Below, in pieces: positions 34,226 through 41,837 of a stretch of 64,000 bases of DNA. The DNA comes from Pseudonocardia autotrophica. GTDB taxonomy: Bacteria; Actinomycetota; Actinomycetes; Mycobacteriales; Pseudonocardiaceae. Made by a program: the position numbers and the translations under genes. Below the pieces are notes generated by a model. That model had not been told where the DNA came from and made no database searches. It was given only the letters and a program-made list of their open reading frames with translations. Numbering within the stretch: the stretch's first letter is position 1; each line of letters opens with the position of its first letter. The stretch lies in the NCBI RefSeq assembly GCF_003945385.1, contig NZ_AP018920.1, positions 5,518,001-5,582,000 on the forward strand, written 5' to 3'.

Positions 34226-36517
34226 ATGGGCACCGAGGTGACCGACCTGATCGCGCGGATGACGCTCGAGGAGAAGCTGGCCCAGCTCGTCGGGCTGTGG
34301 GAGGGACGCGACCACTCACCCGGCGAGAGCGACGGCGACACCGCCGTCGCACCGATGCAGGACAGCATGCAGGGCGAGCACGCCGCGTTCGAGCAGTACG
34401 CCCGGCACGGCCTCGGCCAGCTCACCCGGGTGTTCGGGACGGCGCCGGTGAAGTCCGCCGACGGCCTCGCGCACCTTGCGGAGCGGCAGCGCTGGCTCAC
34501 CTCGTCGACCCGGCTCGGCATCCCGGCGCTGGTGCACGAGGAGTGCCTGACCGGGCTGGCGGCGTGGCGGGCGACGACGTTCCCGGCGCCACCGTCGTGG
34601 GGGGCGTCGTTCGATCCGGAGCTGGTCGCCGAGACCGCGGCCGCGATCGGCGACACGATGGCCCGGCTCGGTGTCCACCAGGGCCTCGCCCCGGTGCTCG
34701 ACGTCGTCCGCGACGTCCGCTGGGGCCGGGTGGAGGAGTGCATCGGCGAGGACCCGTACCTGGTCGGCACCGTCGGCGGCGCCTACGTGCGCGGCCTGCA
34801 GTCCGCGGGGGTCGTCGCCACTCTCAAGCACTTCGCCGGCTACTCGAACTCGCGCGCCGGCCGCAACCTCGCACCGGTGCACGCCGGACCGCGGGAAATG
34901 GCCGAGGTGCTGCTGCCGCCGTTCGAGACCGCGCTGCTCGACGCCGGCGCCGGGTCGGTGATGAACTCCTACGCCGAGATCGACGGTGTGCCGGTCGCCG
35001 CCGACGCGGGCCTGCTCACCGAGCTGCTGCGGGAACGCTGGGGATTCACCGGCACGGTGGTCGCCGACTACTTCTCGGTGGCGTTCCTGCACACCCTGCA
35101 CGGCGTCGCGGACGGCATCGGATCGGCGGCCGCGCAGGCGCTGACCGCGGGCATCGACGTCGAGCTGCCCACCGGCACCGGCTATCTGGAGCCGCTCGCC
35201 GAGCGGGTCCGCTCCGGGGAGGTGCCCGAGGAGGTCGTGGACCGCGCGGTGCGCCGGGTGCTGGAGCAGAAGCAGCGGCTCGGCCTGCTCGATCCGGGCT
35301 TCGCCGACACGCTGCCCACCGGCGAGGTCGATCTCGATCCGCCGGGGCACCGGGCGCTGGCCGCCCGGCTCGCCGAGGAGTCGGTGATCCTGCTCGGCAA
35401 CGACGGCGTGCTCCCGTTCGGCGACGGCGCCGGGCGGATCGCCGTGCTCGGCCCGAACGCCGACGATCCGGCCGCCCTGATGGGCTGTTACAGCTTCGCC
35501 AACCACGTGCTGCCGCACCATCCGGGCGTCGAGCTGGGGCTGGACGTGCCGACCGTGCTGGACGCGCTGCGCGGTGAGCTGCCCGGCGCGCGGATCACCC
35601 ACGCCCGCGGCTGCGACGTCGACACCGACGACACCTCCGGGTTCGCCGGCGCGGTCGCCGCCGCGCGGGACGCCGACGTCGCCGTCGTCGTGGTCGGTGA
35701 CCGGGCCGGGCTGTTCGGCCGCGGCACCTCCGGCGAGGGCTGCGACACCGACACCCTGGAGCTGCCCGGCGTGCAGCGCCGGTTCGTGGAGGAGGTGCTC
35801 GGCACCGGGACGCCGGTGGTGCTGGTGCTGCTCGTCGGACGGCCCTACGTGCTGGACCGCGAGCTGGAGCGCTGCGCCGCGGTGGTGCAGGCGTTCTTCC
35901 CCGGTCAGGAGGGCGCCGGGGCGGTCGCCGGGGTGCTGTCCGGCCGGGTCAACCCGTCCGGCCGGCTGCCGATCGGCCTGCCGCGTTCGGCGGGCGCCCA
36001 GCCCTACAGCTATCTGCACCCCCGGCTCGGCGCGGCGAGCTCGGTGACCGCGGTCGACACCGCGCCGGTCCGCCCGTTCGGCTTCGGCCTGAGCTACACC
36101 GAGTTCACCCACTCCGATCTGCGGGTGCTCGACGACCGGGTGCCCACCGGCGGCTCCTTCACCGTCAGCTGCCTGGTCCGCAACGACGGCGACCGCGCGG
36201 GCGCCGACGTCGTGCAGCTCTACGGCAGCGACGTCGTCGCCTCGGTGACCCGCCCGGTCGTCGTCCTGCTCGGCTACGCGCGGGTCGAGCTGGAGCCGGG
36301 CGCGACCGCCGAGGTGCGCTTCGACGTGCCCACCCACCGGGTGTCGCTGCACGACCGGGCGATGCGCCGGGTCGTCGAGCCCGGCACGATCGAGCTGTTC
36401 ATCGGCACCTCCTGCGCCGATCCGGTGCTGCGGTCCGCGGTGGAGCTCACCGGGCCGGTGCACGAGATCGGGCTCGCCGACCGGCGGCAGGTCGACGTCG
36501 AGGTGCGGCTCCGGTAG
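34226..36517 (+). CDS. GH3 beta-glucosidase/beta-xylosidase
   Basis: Family 3 glycoside hydrolase of 763 residues, cytoplasmic (no signal peptide), that trims imported beta-linked oligosaccharides. Domain order: (beta/alpha)8 barrel (LGIPALVHEECLTG, LAPVLDVVRDVRWGRVEE, VVATLKHFAGYS), nucleophile Asp in GTVVADYFSV (D281), alpha/beta sandwich (VILLGNDGVLPF, VVVVGDRAGLFGRGTSGEG) and a fibronectin III-like C-terminal domain (PFGFGLSYTEF onward). The DVVRDVRWGR and YSNSRAGRN segments resemble xylosidase-type members. AAAGGA precedes ATG 34226, 32 bp after the permease stop; end of the operon. Confidence 0.92.
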   Translation: MGTEVTDLIARMTLEEKLAQLVGLWEGRDHSPGESDGDTAVAPMQDSMQGEHAAFEQYARHGLGQLTRVFGTAPVKSADGLAHLAERQRWLTSSTRLGIPALVHEECLTGLAAWRATTFPAPPSWGASFDPELVAETAAAIGDTMARLGVHQGLAPVLDVVRDVRWGRVEECIGEDPYLVGTVGGAYVRGLQSAGVVATLKHFAGYSNSRAGRNLAPVHAGPREMAEVLLPPFETALLDAGAGSVMNSYAEIDGVPVAADAGLLTELLRERWGFTGTVVADYFSVAFLHTLHGVADGIGSAAAQALTAGIDVELPTGTGYLEPLAERVRSGEVPEEVVDRAVRRVLEQKQRLGLLDPGFADTLPTGEVDLDPPGHRALAARLAEESVILLGNDGVLPFGDGAGRIAVLGPNADDPAALMGCYSFANHVLPHHPGVELGLDVPTVLDALRGELPGARITHARGCDVDTDDTSGFAGAVAAARDADVAVVVVGDRAGLFGRGTSGEGCDTDTLELPGVQRRFVEEVLGTGTPVVLVLLVGRPYVLDRELERCAAVVQAFFPGQEGAGAVAGVLSGRVNPSGRLPIGLPRSAGAQPYSYLHPRLGAASSVTAVDTAPVRPFGFGLSYTEFTHSDLRVLDDRVPTGGSFTVSCLVRNDGDRAGADVVQLYGSDVVASVTRPVVVLLGYARVELEPGATAEVRFDVPTHRVSLHDRAMRRVVEPGTIELFIGTSCADPVLRSAVELTGPVHEIGLADRRQVDVEVRLR

Positions 36518-36533
36518 CCCGGCGACGTTCACA

Positions 36534-36551
36534 CCCCGGAAACGTCCGGGG
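36534..36551 (+). terminator. Hairpin after GH3 gene
   Basis: CCCCGGA and TCCGGGG form a 7-bp stem with a 4-nt loop, followed by TCTTG, 17 bp after the operon's last stop. Confidence 0.6.
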
Positions 36552-36601
36552 TCTTGCGGCCGTCGCCGGACGGACGTGAGGTTGACCGATGTCCCCTCCA
36601 C

Positions 36602-36641
36602 CACGAACGCCGTCGGCGCAGCTGCGCCGGCGGCGTTCGTG
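36602..36641. terminator. Long 40-nt near-perfect hairpin
   Basis: CACGAACGCCGTCGGCGCA pairs over 19 bp with its inverse (one G.T pair) around a 2-base loop. Probably a strong terminator insulating the S9 peptidase gene from the sugar operon. Confidence 0.65.
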
Positions 36642-36808
36642 CTGTGCGTCCCGGCTTCCGGGAGCGACCCGGCCGGGAGGTACGTTCCGTTGCCGGTCAT
36701 CCGGTCCCGGCGGCTTCCCGGACCGGGGCCCGGGGCGCGATGATCTCCGTGCGGATCGTGCCGCAGGCGCACCGACGCGCCCGGCGAGCCGCCGCAGGAG
36801 GACAGCAG

Positions 36809-36850
36809 CGGATCAACAGAGCCGGATCAGCAGGGCCGGATCAGCAGCCA
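36809..36850 (+). repeat. Three 14-bp direct repeats upstream of S9 peptidase
   Basis: CGGATCAACAGAGC, CGGATCAGCAGGGC and CGGATCAGCAGCCA are contiguous and end 20 bp before the start codon. They may be part of the leader or a regulator site; function unknown. Confidence 0.6.
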
Positions 36851-36869
36851 GGAACGGAGGTCGGGATCG

Positions 36870-38744
36870 ATGGAGGGCACACGAACCGCAGCAGCGCCCG
36901 CGGAATCCGCCGTTCCCACGGCCTCCGCCGCCCCGGGGCACCACTCCCCCGTGGTGTCCCCCGACGGGACCCGGCTGGCCTGGATCTCCGACCACACCGG
37001 GCGGCCGCGGCTGCACGTCGCACCGATGCCGGCGCACGGCCCGATCGACCCGGACACGGCGACCGTGCTCGAGGCCACCGGCATCGGCGGCCCGCATCCG
37101 GACGTCACCGCGCTGGCCTGGTCCCCGGACGGCGGCCGGATCGCCGTCCAGATCGCGCCGTCGGGCGGTGACCGCACCCGGGTCGCGCTGATCGATCCGG
37201 ACGGCGGGCCCCCGGTCGAGATCGCCCCGGCGGCGGTCGCGGTCGTGCTCGGCGCCTGGGCCCCGACGGGGCGCCGGCTCGGCGTCACCGTCCTCTCCGA
37301 CGCAGGTGACCCGGACTCCGAGGGTTACGGCTCCGGCACCGCCTGCCTGGTCGACGTGGGGGACGGTTCGTCGGTGGTGCTCGGGACCGGGCAGGCCACC
37401 GTCGTCCAGGCGATCTCCGCGGACGGCAGGCGGGTGGTCCTGCGCACCGGCCGGCGCGGCGAGCGCGGGCTGGAGCTGGTGGACCTGCGCACCGGCGCCC
37501 GGGACCAGCTGATCGGCGGCCCGGGCGGCGCGCTGAACGCGACCGCGCGGTTCGGCGCGGCGCCCGGCACGCTGTGGGTGCACACCGACGCCGACCGGGA
37601 GCACTCGGCGCTGCTCGCCGTCGCGCTCGGCCAGGCGGGCGACGAGCTGATCGCCCCGGCCCGGCCGGTCGCCGTGCGGCCCGGCGCCGATCTCGACGTG
37701 GTCGCGCTCGATCCGGGCGGTGCCCGGGCCGCGCTGGTGTGGAACTCCGGCGGGCGCAGCGAGATCGAGATCGCCGACCTGCGCGGCGGCCGTCCGCAGC
37801 GGGTGCTGGTGCCCTGCGACGTGGTCACGAACGTGAGCTTCGCCCGCGACGACACGTCGCTGCTGGTCGCCGGGCACGCCCCGGGGATCCCGCCGCACGT
37901 CGTCCGGGTCCCGATCCGGGGCGGCGCGGCCACCCCGCTGCTCGGGGGGACACCGGTCGCGCCGGTCACCCCGCAGCCCGAGCGGATCATGTTCCCGGCC
38001 GAGGACGGGCTGCGCCTCGGCGGCTGGCTGCACCGGCCGTCGTCGCCGAACGGGATCGGCCTGCTGTGGCTGCACGGCGGCCCGGAGGCCGAGGAACGGC
38101 CGGGCTGGGCGCCGCTGCTGCACGAGCTGGTCGCCACCGGCGTCACCGTCCTGACCCCGAACGTGCGCGGCTCCTCGGGCCGGGGCCGCACCTTCGCCCG
38201 CCTCGACGACGGCATGCTGCGGCCGTCGTCGATCACCGACGTCCGGGCCGCGACCCGGCTGCTCTCCGGGATACCGGACGTCGATCCCGCGCGCGTCGTC
38301 GTCGCCGGGCGGTCCTACGGCGGGTTCCTGGCACTCGCCGCGATGGCCCGCTTCCCGGAGCTCTACACCGGCGGGATCGACGTCTGCGGCATCACCGACC
38401 TGACCGCGTTCTACGCCGAGACCGAACCGTGGATCGCCGGGCCGGCCCGCACCGAGTACGGCGACCCGCGCACCGACCGCGCCCTGCTCGACGAGCTGTC
38501 CCCGCTGCGCCGCGCGGACCGGATCGGCGCGCCGCTGCTCGTGGTGCACGGCGACCACGACACGAACGTGCCGCTCGGGCAGGCTCTCGCGATCCATGCC
38601 GCGCTGCAGGCCCGCGGCGCACCGGTGGAGCTGCTGCGGATGGCCGACGAGGGGCACGAGGTGCTCGACCGGAACACCCGCGCCGCGACCAACGGCCGGA
38701 TCGTCCGGTGGGTGGCCGAGGTGGCCGGCGTCAGGCCTGGCTGA
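36870..38744 (+). CDS. S9-family (prolyl oligopeptidase-like) serine peptidase
   Basis: Cytoplasmic peptidase of 624 residues that cleaves short peptides or acyl-peptides. The N-terminal two thirds form a beta-propeller with WD-like repeats (VVSPDGTRLAWISD, LAWSPDGGRIAVQ). The C-terminal alpha/beta-hydrolase domain has oxyanion sequence LLWLHGGPEAEE, nucleophile Ser in GRSYGGF, Asp in VVHGDHDTNVP and His in DEGHEVLDR. ACGGAGG precedes ATG 36870. It is monocistronic; its stop overlaps the convergent kinase gene by 14 bp. Confidence 0.92.
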   Translation: MEGTRTAAAPAESAVPTASAAPGHHSPVVSPDGTRLAWISDHTGRPRLHVAPMPAHGPIDPDTATVLEATGIGGPHPDVTALAWSPDGGRIAVQIAPSGGDRTRVALIDPDGGPPVEIAPAAVAVVLGAWAPTGRRLGVTVLSDAGDPDSEGYGSGTACLVDVGDGSSVVLGTGQATVVQAISADGRRVVLRTGRRGERGLELVDLRTGARDQLIGGPGGALNATARFGAAPGTLWVHTDADREHSALLAVALGQAGDELIAPARPVAVRPGADLDVVALDPGGARAALVWNSGGRSEIEIADLRGGRPQRVLVPCDVVTNVSFARDDTSLLVAGHAPGIPPHVVRVPIRGGAATPLLGGTPVAPVTPQPERIMFPAEDGLRLGGWLHRPSSPNGIGLLWLHGGPEAEERPGWAPLLHELVATGVTVLTPNVRGSSGRGRTFARLDDGMLRPSSITDVRAATRLLSGIPDVDPARVVVAGRSYGGFLALAAMARFPELYTGGIDVCGITDLTAFYAETEPWIAGPARTEYGDPRTDRALLDELSPLRRADRIGAPLLVVHGDHDTNVPLGQALAIHAALQARGAPVELLRMADEGHEVLDRNTRAATNGRIVRWVAEVAGVRPG

Positions 38745-40248
38745 ACGACTGCAGGACCTCGTTGCCCTGCGCGTCGGTGCCGACCACGAACCGGTAGTTC
38801 TCCCGGGACTCGGTGCCGTTCGTGCGGAGGAACACCACGGTCGCGGTGACCGTGTTCGGCCCGGCGTTGCGCAGGTTCTCCGCGTAGACGGTGCGCATGC
38901 CGCTGTAGAACTCCCGGTAGCTCTCGATCCCCTGCGACTGGGACTGCGCCTCCGGGCTGAGCCGGGCGAACGCGCCGTCGATGTCGCCGGGCAGCATCCG
39001 GTAGTAGTTCTGCACGAACGCCACCGGGTCGCCCACCTGGGCGCCGGGGGTCGGTGTCGGTGACTCACTCGTGGTGGGCGGCGGCGACGAGGTCGGCGGC
39101 GCACTGCTCGGCGGCGGAGCCTGCGAGGTCGGCGCGGCGACCGGCGGCGGCTGGTCCGGCTGCTGGGTGGTGAGTACACCGAACGCCACCCCGCCACCGA
39201 CGACGAGCAGCGCGGCCAGCACACCCAGGACGATCGGCAGCCGCTTGCGCCGCTCACCCGCAGCGGCACCGCGGCGGGCACCGGCACCGGGGATCACCTG
39301 CGGTGCCGGGACCGCGGGGGCGTCGATCACGGTGCCACCGGCCTGCTCGGCGGCGACGTCGTCGCCGGAGTCCATCATCGCGGCCGCGCTCGCGGGCGTG
39401 GCCAGCCCGGCGACCGACTGCCCGGCCGCGATCCGGGCCAGCGCGTCCCGGGCCTGCGGGGCACTGGGGCGCTCGGTCGGGTCGTTGGACAGCAGCCGCA
39501 TCAGCAGCGCGGTCAGCGGCCCGGCCTGGCCGGGCGGGGAGATCGCGCCGGTCGCGACCTTGTGCAGCAGCGCGTAGGCGTTGTCGTCCAGGCCGAACGG
39601 CGGCTCACCCTCGACCGAGGCGTAGAGCGTGGCGCCGAGCGCGAAGACGTCCGACGCGGCGGTCGGCTCCTGGCCGCGGGCGACCTCGGGGGCGAGGAAC
39701 GCGGGGGTACCCGCGATCACCCCGGTCCGGGTCAGCTGCACGTCGTCGACGGCCCGGGAGACGCCGAAGTCGGTGATCTTGGCGCGGCCGTCCTCGGCGA
39801 TCAGGACGTTGCCCGGCTTGATGTCCCGGTGCACGACGCCCGCGGTGTGCGCGGCGGCCAGCCCGTCGGCGACCTGGCGGCCGATCGCGGCCGCCTCGCG
39901 CGGGCTCATCGGCCCCTTCTCCGCCAGCACCGCGGCCAGCGAGCGGGACGGCAGGTACTCCATGACCAGCCACGGCCGCTCGTCGTGCACCACGACGTCG
40001 AACATGCTGATCACGTGCGCGTGCTGGAGCCGGGCACCGATCCGGCCCTCGCGCAGGATCCGCTGGCGGGACTCCTCGAGCTGCTCGGCCGACGGCAGCG
40101 CGGCGGCGAGGAGCTCCTTGACCGCCACCGTCCGGTTCAGGAGCTCATCCGTACCACGCCACACTGCACCCATCGCACCGGCACCGACCCGCTCGTCGAG
40201 CCGGTAGCGGTTCCCGATCCGGTGGGTCTCGGGGGTGGGCGAGCTCAT
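38731..40248 (-). CDS. Transmembrane Ser/Thr protein kinase (PknB type)
   Basis: Eukaryotic-like receptor kinase of 505 residues. Kinase domain 14-272: glycine loop VGAGAMGAV, Lys44 in VAVKE, HRDIKPGN at 140-147, DFG at 160-162 and APE near 187. A Pro/Ala juxtamembrane linker leads to one transmembrane helix (about 338-359). A Thr/Ser/Pro-rich stretch and a roughly 115-residue extracellular domain (VGDPVAFVQNYYRMLPGDIDG onward) follow; it is not a PASTA domain and resembles SnoaL/NTF2-like sensor folds. ATG 40248 begins MSSPTPETHRIGNRYRL. Next to it, across a 138-bp gap, lies the broken rpf gene; kinases of this class often act in cell-wall growth and resuscitation. Confidence 0.92.
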   Translation of the reverse strand: MSSPTPETHRIGNRYRLDERVGAGAMGAVWRGTDELLNRTVAVKELLAAALPSAEQLEESRQRILREGRIGARLQHAHVISMFDVVVHDERPWLVMEYLPSRSLAAVLAEKGPMSPREAAAIGRQVADGLAAAHTAGVVHRDIKPGNVLIAEDGRAKITDFGVSRAVDDVQLTRTGVIAGTPAFLAPEVARGQEPTAASDVFALGATLYASVEGEPPFGLDDNAYALLHKVATGAISPPGQAGPLTALLMRLLSNDPTERPSAPQARDALARIAAGQSVAGLATPASAAAMMDSGDDVAAEQAGGTVIDAPAVPAPQVIPGAGARRGAAAGERRKRLPIVLGVLAALLVVGGGVAFGVLTTQQPDQPPPVAAPTSQAPPPSSAPPTSSPPPTTSESPTPTPGAQVGDPVAFVQNYYRMLPGDIDGAFARLSPEAQSQSQGIESYREFYSGMRTVYAENLRNAGPNTVTATVVFLRTNGTESRENYRFVVGTDAQGNEVLQSFSQA

Positions 40249-40386
40249 GGGGTCCAAGGGTAGGGAATCGGACCGGGACGGCGACCACCAGGGCACCCGC
40301 CCCGGGCATCCGGTCGGAGGATCACCGACCCTACGCGTTGACCGGTCGCGCTTCCACGGATCGAGTGTCACGCCACCGTGTGCCGG

Positions 40387-40545
40387 TCAGCGCGGAAGAT
40401 CGAGCTTCCGGGCGCACGCCGGCCACGATCCGTAACCGCCGCGGGTGTCCCGGACCTTGGCCGCGATCTCGATCTGCTGCTCCCGGGTGGCGCCGTCGGC
40501 GGTCGGGGCGTAGCGGGTGCCACCGAACTCCCGCCAGGTCGCCGG
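40387..40545 (-). pseudogene. rpf-like gene, detached C-terminal half of catalytic domain
   Basis: On the minus strand this encodes about 51 residues beginning ATWREFGGTRYAPTADGATR and ending GYGSWPACARKLDLPR then stop. This is the second half of a transglycosylase-like (Rpf) domain. It lacks a start and a ribosome-binding site. The missing first half ends exactly where the other edge of the Tn554-like element begins, 6.5 kb away. Deleting the element restores one reading frame across the junction. Confidence 0.85.
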
Positions 40546-40612
40546 CTTATCTGGATCTTGGGACCATCTTGCCTGGTCAGCGCTGTGAGCCGATGCGAGG
40601 CATCTCAGGCAT
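40546..40612 (+). repeat. Left end of Tn554-like element: three binding blocks
   Basis: CTTATCT at 40546, GGTCAGCG at 40575 and CTCAGGCAT at 40604. Each recurs inverted at the right end. Likely recombinase binding sites. Confidence 0.75.
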
Positions 40613-40807
40613 TGGGCAGCGTGTTGGCGTGACGGTCGCTGGTGGATCGCTTCGACCAGGGCAGGAGCGAGCTGGTGGGGGCGCGCTGGCGCGTGTGAGT
40701 CCGGCAGAGCTGGTTTGGGCACTCCAGTCGGTGAAACCGAGTTCAAGCGCTCGATGCCGTCGCTTCCCAGTTTGTGTATGCGGGATCGGGCGCGGACGGG
40801 ATTCGTG

Positions 40808-41239
40808 ATGTGCCAGAACTTGATGACGTGTGCGGTGACGGTGCCGGTCGCGCCGCGGTCCGTTCCGCTCGCGCGGACGCATTTCCGGGAGTGGCTGGAG
40901 TTTTTGGGGTGGCCGCAGGCCGGCAGCGACGACGTGTTGTTGGTGGTCAACGAAGCGGTCACGAACGCGGTGGAGCACTCCGGTGATGTGCCGGACAGCG
41001 TCGGCGGGGCCGAGCAGATCGTGGAGATCAGCGCGGACGTCGAGGTCACCGGGGTGACGCGGCAGCTGCGGATCCGGGTGCGTGACCGGGGTCGGTGGCG
41101 CGAGCCTCCGGCCGATCCGGGATATCGCGGCCATGGGCTGCCGATGATGTTCGAGTTGATGGAGCAGGTGGTCATCCACCGGGGTGAGACCGGTAGCGAG
41201 GTCATGTTGTTGACCGCAGCGGTCGAGGTCGTGCCCTGA
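40808..41239 (+). CDS. GHKL ATPase of RsbW/SpoIIAB-like anti-sigma type (cargo)
   Basis: Small cytoplasmic ATP-binding protein of about 143 residues. The N box is VVNEAVTNAVEHSGD, the G1 box is weakened to RVRDRGRW, and the G2 box is GYRGHGLPMMFELM. Single-domain proteins of this kind in actinomycetes act as anti-sigma or anti-anti-sigma kinases in stress signalling. ATG 40808 is preceded by GGGA; ATG 40754 and a TTG at 40715 are upstream alternatives, ATG 40823 a downstream one. It lies near the left end of the mobile element and points into it, with no sigma factor or antagonist gene beside it. Its partner may be the GAF-ANTAR cargo or a host sigma factor (inference). Confidence 0.8.
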   Translation: MCQNLMTCAVTVPVAPRSVPLARTHFREWLEFLGWPQAGSDDVLLVVNEAVTNAVEHSGDVPDSVGGAEQIVEISADVEVTGVTRQLRIRVRDRGRWREPPADPGYRGHGLPMMFELMEQVVIHRGETGSEVMLLTAAVEVVP

Positions 41240-41267
41240 GCGACGGGCGCTGGCTGGGGGCTGGTGG

Positions 41268-41837
41268 TCATGGCTGCTCCAGGTTCTGGTCGCGGATCAT
41301 GCGGCGCAGGCTGGTGCGGGAAGCGCCGAGTTCGGTTTCCAGGGCGGTGACCCGGGCGCGGAGCGCCTGGTTGTCGGCGTAGGCGCGGGCGAGGTCGTCG
41401 GTGATCCGCTGGTTGTGGTGGGTGAGTTCCTCGACGCGGGTGTGCAGGTCGGCGGTGGCCAGGGTGTCCAGGTCGCGGCCGAGCTGGCGGCGTAGGTGCT
41501 CGCGGAGCTGGTCGCGGTCGGCGCGCAGCTCGCCGAGTTCGTCACGGGCCAAGGCAAGGTCGGTGCGCAGGCTGGCTTCGCTGGGGCGCAGCCCGGCGCG
41601 CCGCTCCTGCTCGGGCCGGAGTTGGTGGCGTTGTTGGGCGGCGGTGATGTGTTCGCGGACGCCGTCGGCATAGACGAGCCAGGTCGAGACCTGCGCGGCG
41701 CGGGCGACGGCGGCGAAGCTGATCGGGTCCCCGGCCTGTTCGAGTTCGGCGATCGCGTCGCGGACGCGGGCGCGTTTGGTGGCGCTGTCGCGGCGGCGGG
41801 CTGCGCGCAGCACCTGCCCTGGCTCGGGCGCGTTCAT
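41268..41837 (-). CDS. tnpC: TnpC-like accessory transposition protein (DUF6262 type)
   Basis: Protein of 189 residues, largely helical. After a basic N-terminal part with a helix-turn-helix look (ISFAAVARAAQVSTWLVYADG) comes a long coiled coil (LALARDELGELRADRDQLR, VEELTHHNQRITDDLARA, LRARVTALETELG). This is the layout of the small third protein of Tn554-like elements, which affects orientation and efficiency of transposition. ATG 41837 overlaps the stop of the large recombinase gene by 4 bp. Other identities are unlikely in this setting. Confidence 0.8.
   Translation of the reverse strand: MNAPEPGQVLRAARRRDSATKRARVRDAIAELEQAGDPISFAAVARAAQVSTWLVYADGVREHITAAQQRHQLRPEQERRAGLRPSEASLRTDLALARDELGELRADRDQLREHLRRQLGRDLDTLATADLHTRVEELTHHNQRITDDLARAYADNQALRARVTALETELGASRTSLRRMIRDQNLEQP

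Larger units (their letters stand above)
36518..36869. other. 352-bp gap: terminators and short repeats, no gene seen
   Basis: Holds two hairpins (36534-36551 and 36602-36641) and three 14-bp direct repeats just before the S9 peptidase gene. I see no convincing open frame. Confidence 0.6.

Noticed and set aside
36809..36850. Operator array of a known regulator
   Set aside because: The repeats resemble no binding site I know and lie between terminator and start codon without a promoter match; listed only as repeats.
40387..40545. Independent small gene for an Rpf-like peptide
   Set aside because: No start codon or ribosome-binding site in frame, and it matches only the second half of the domain whose first half lies across the element.
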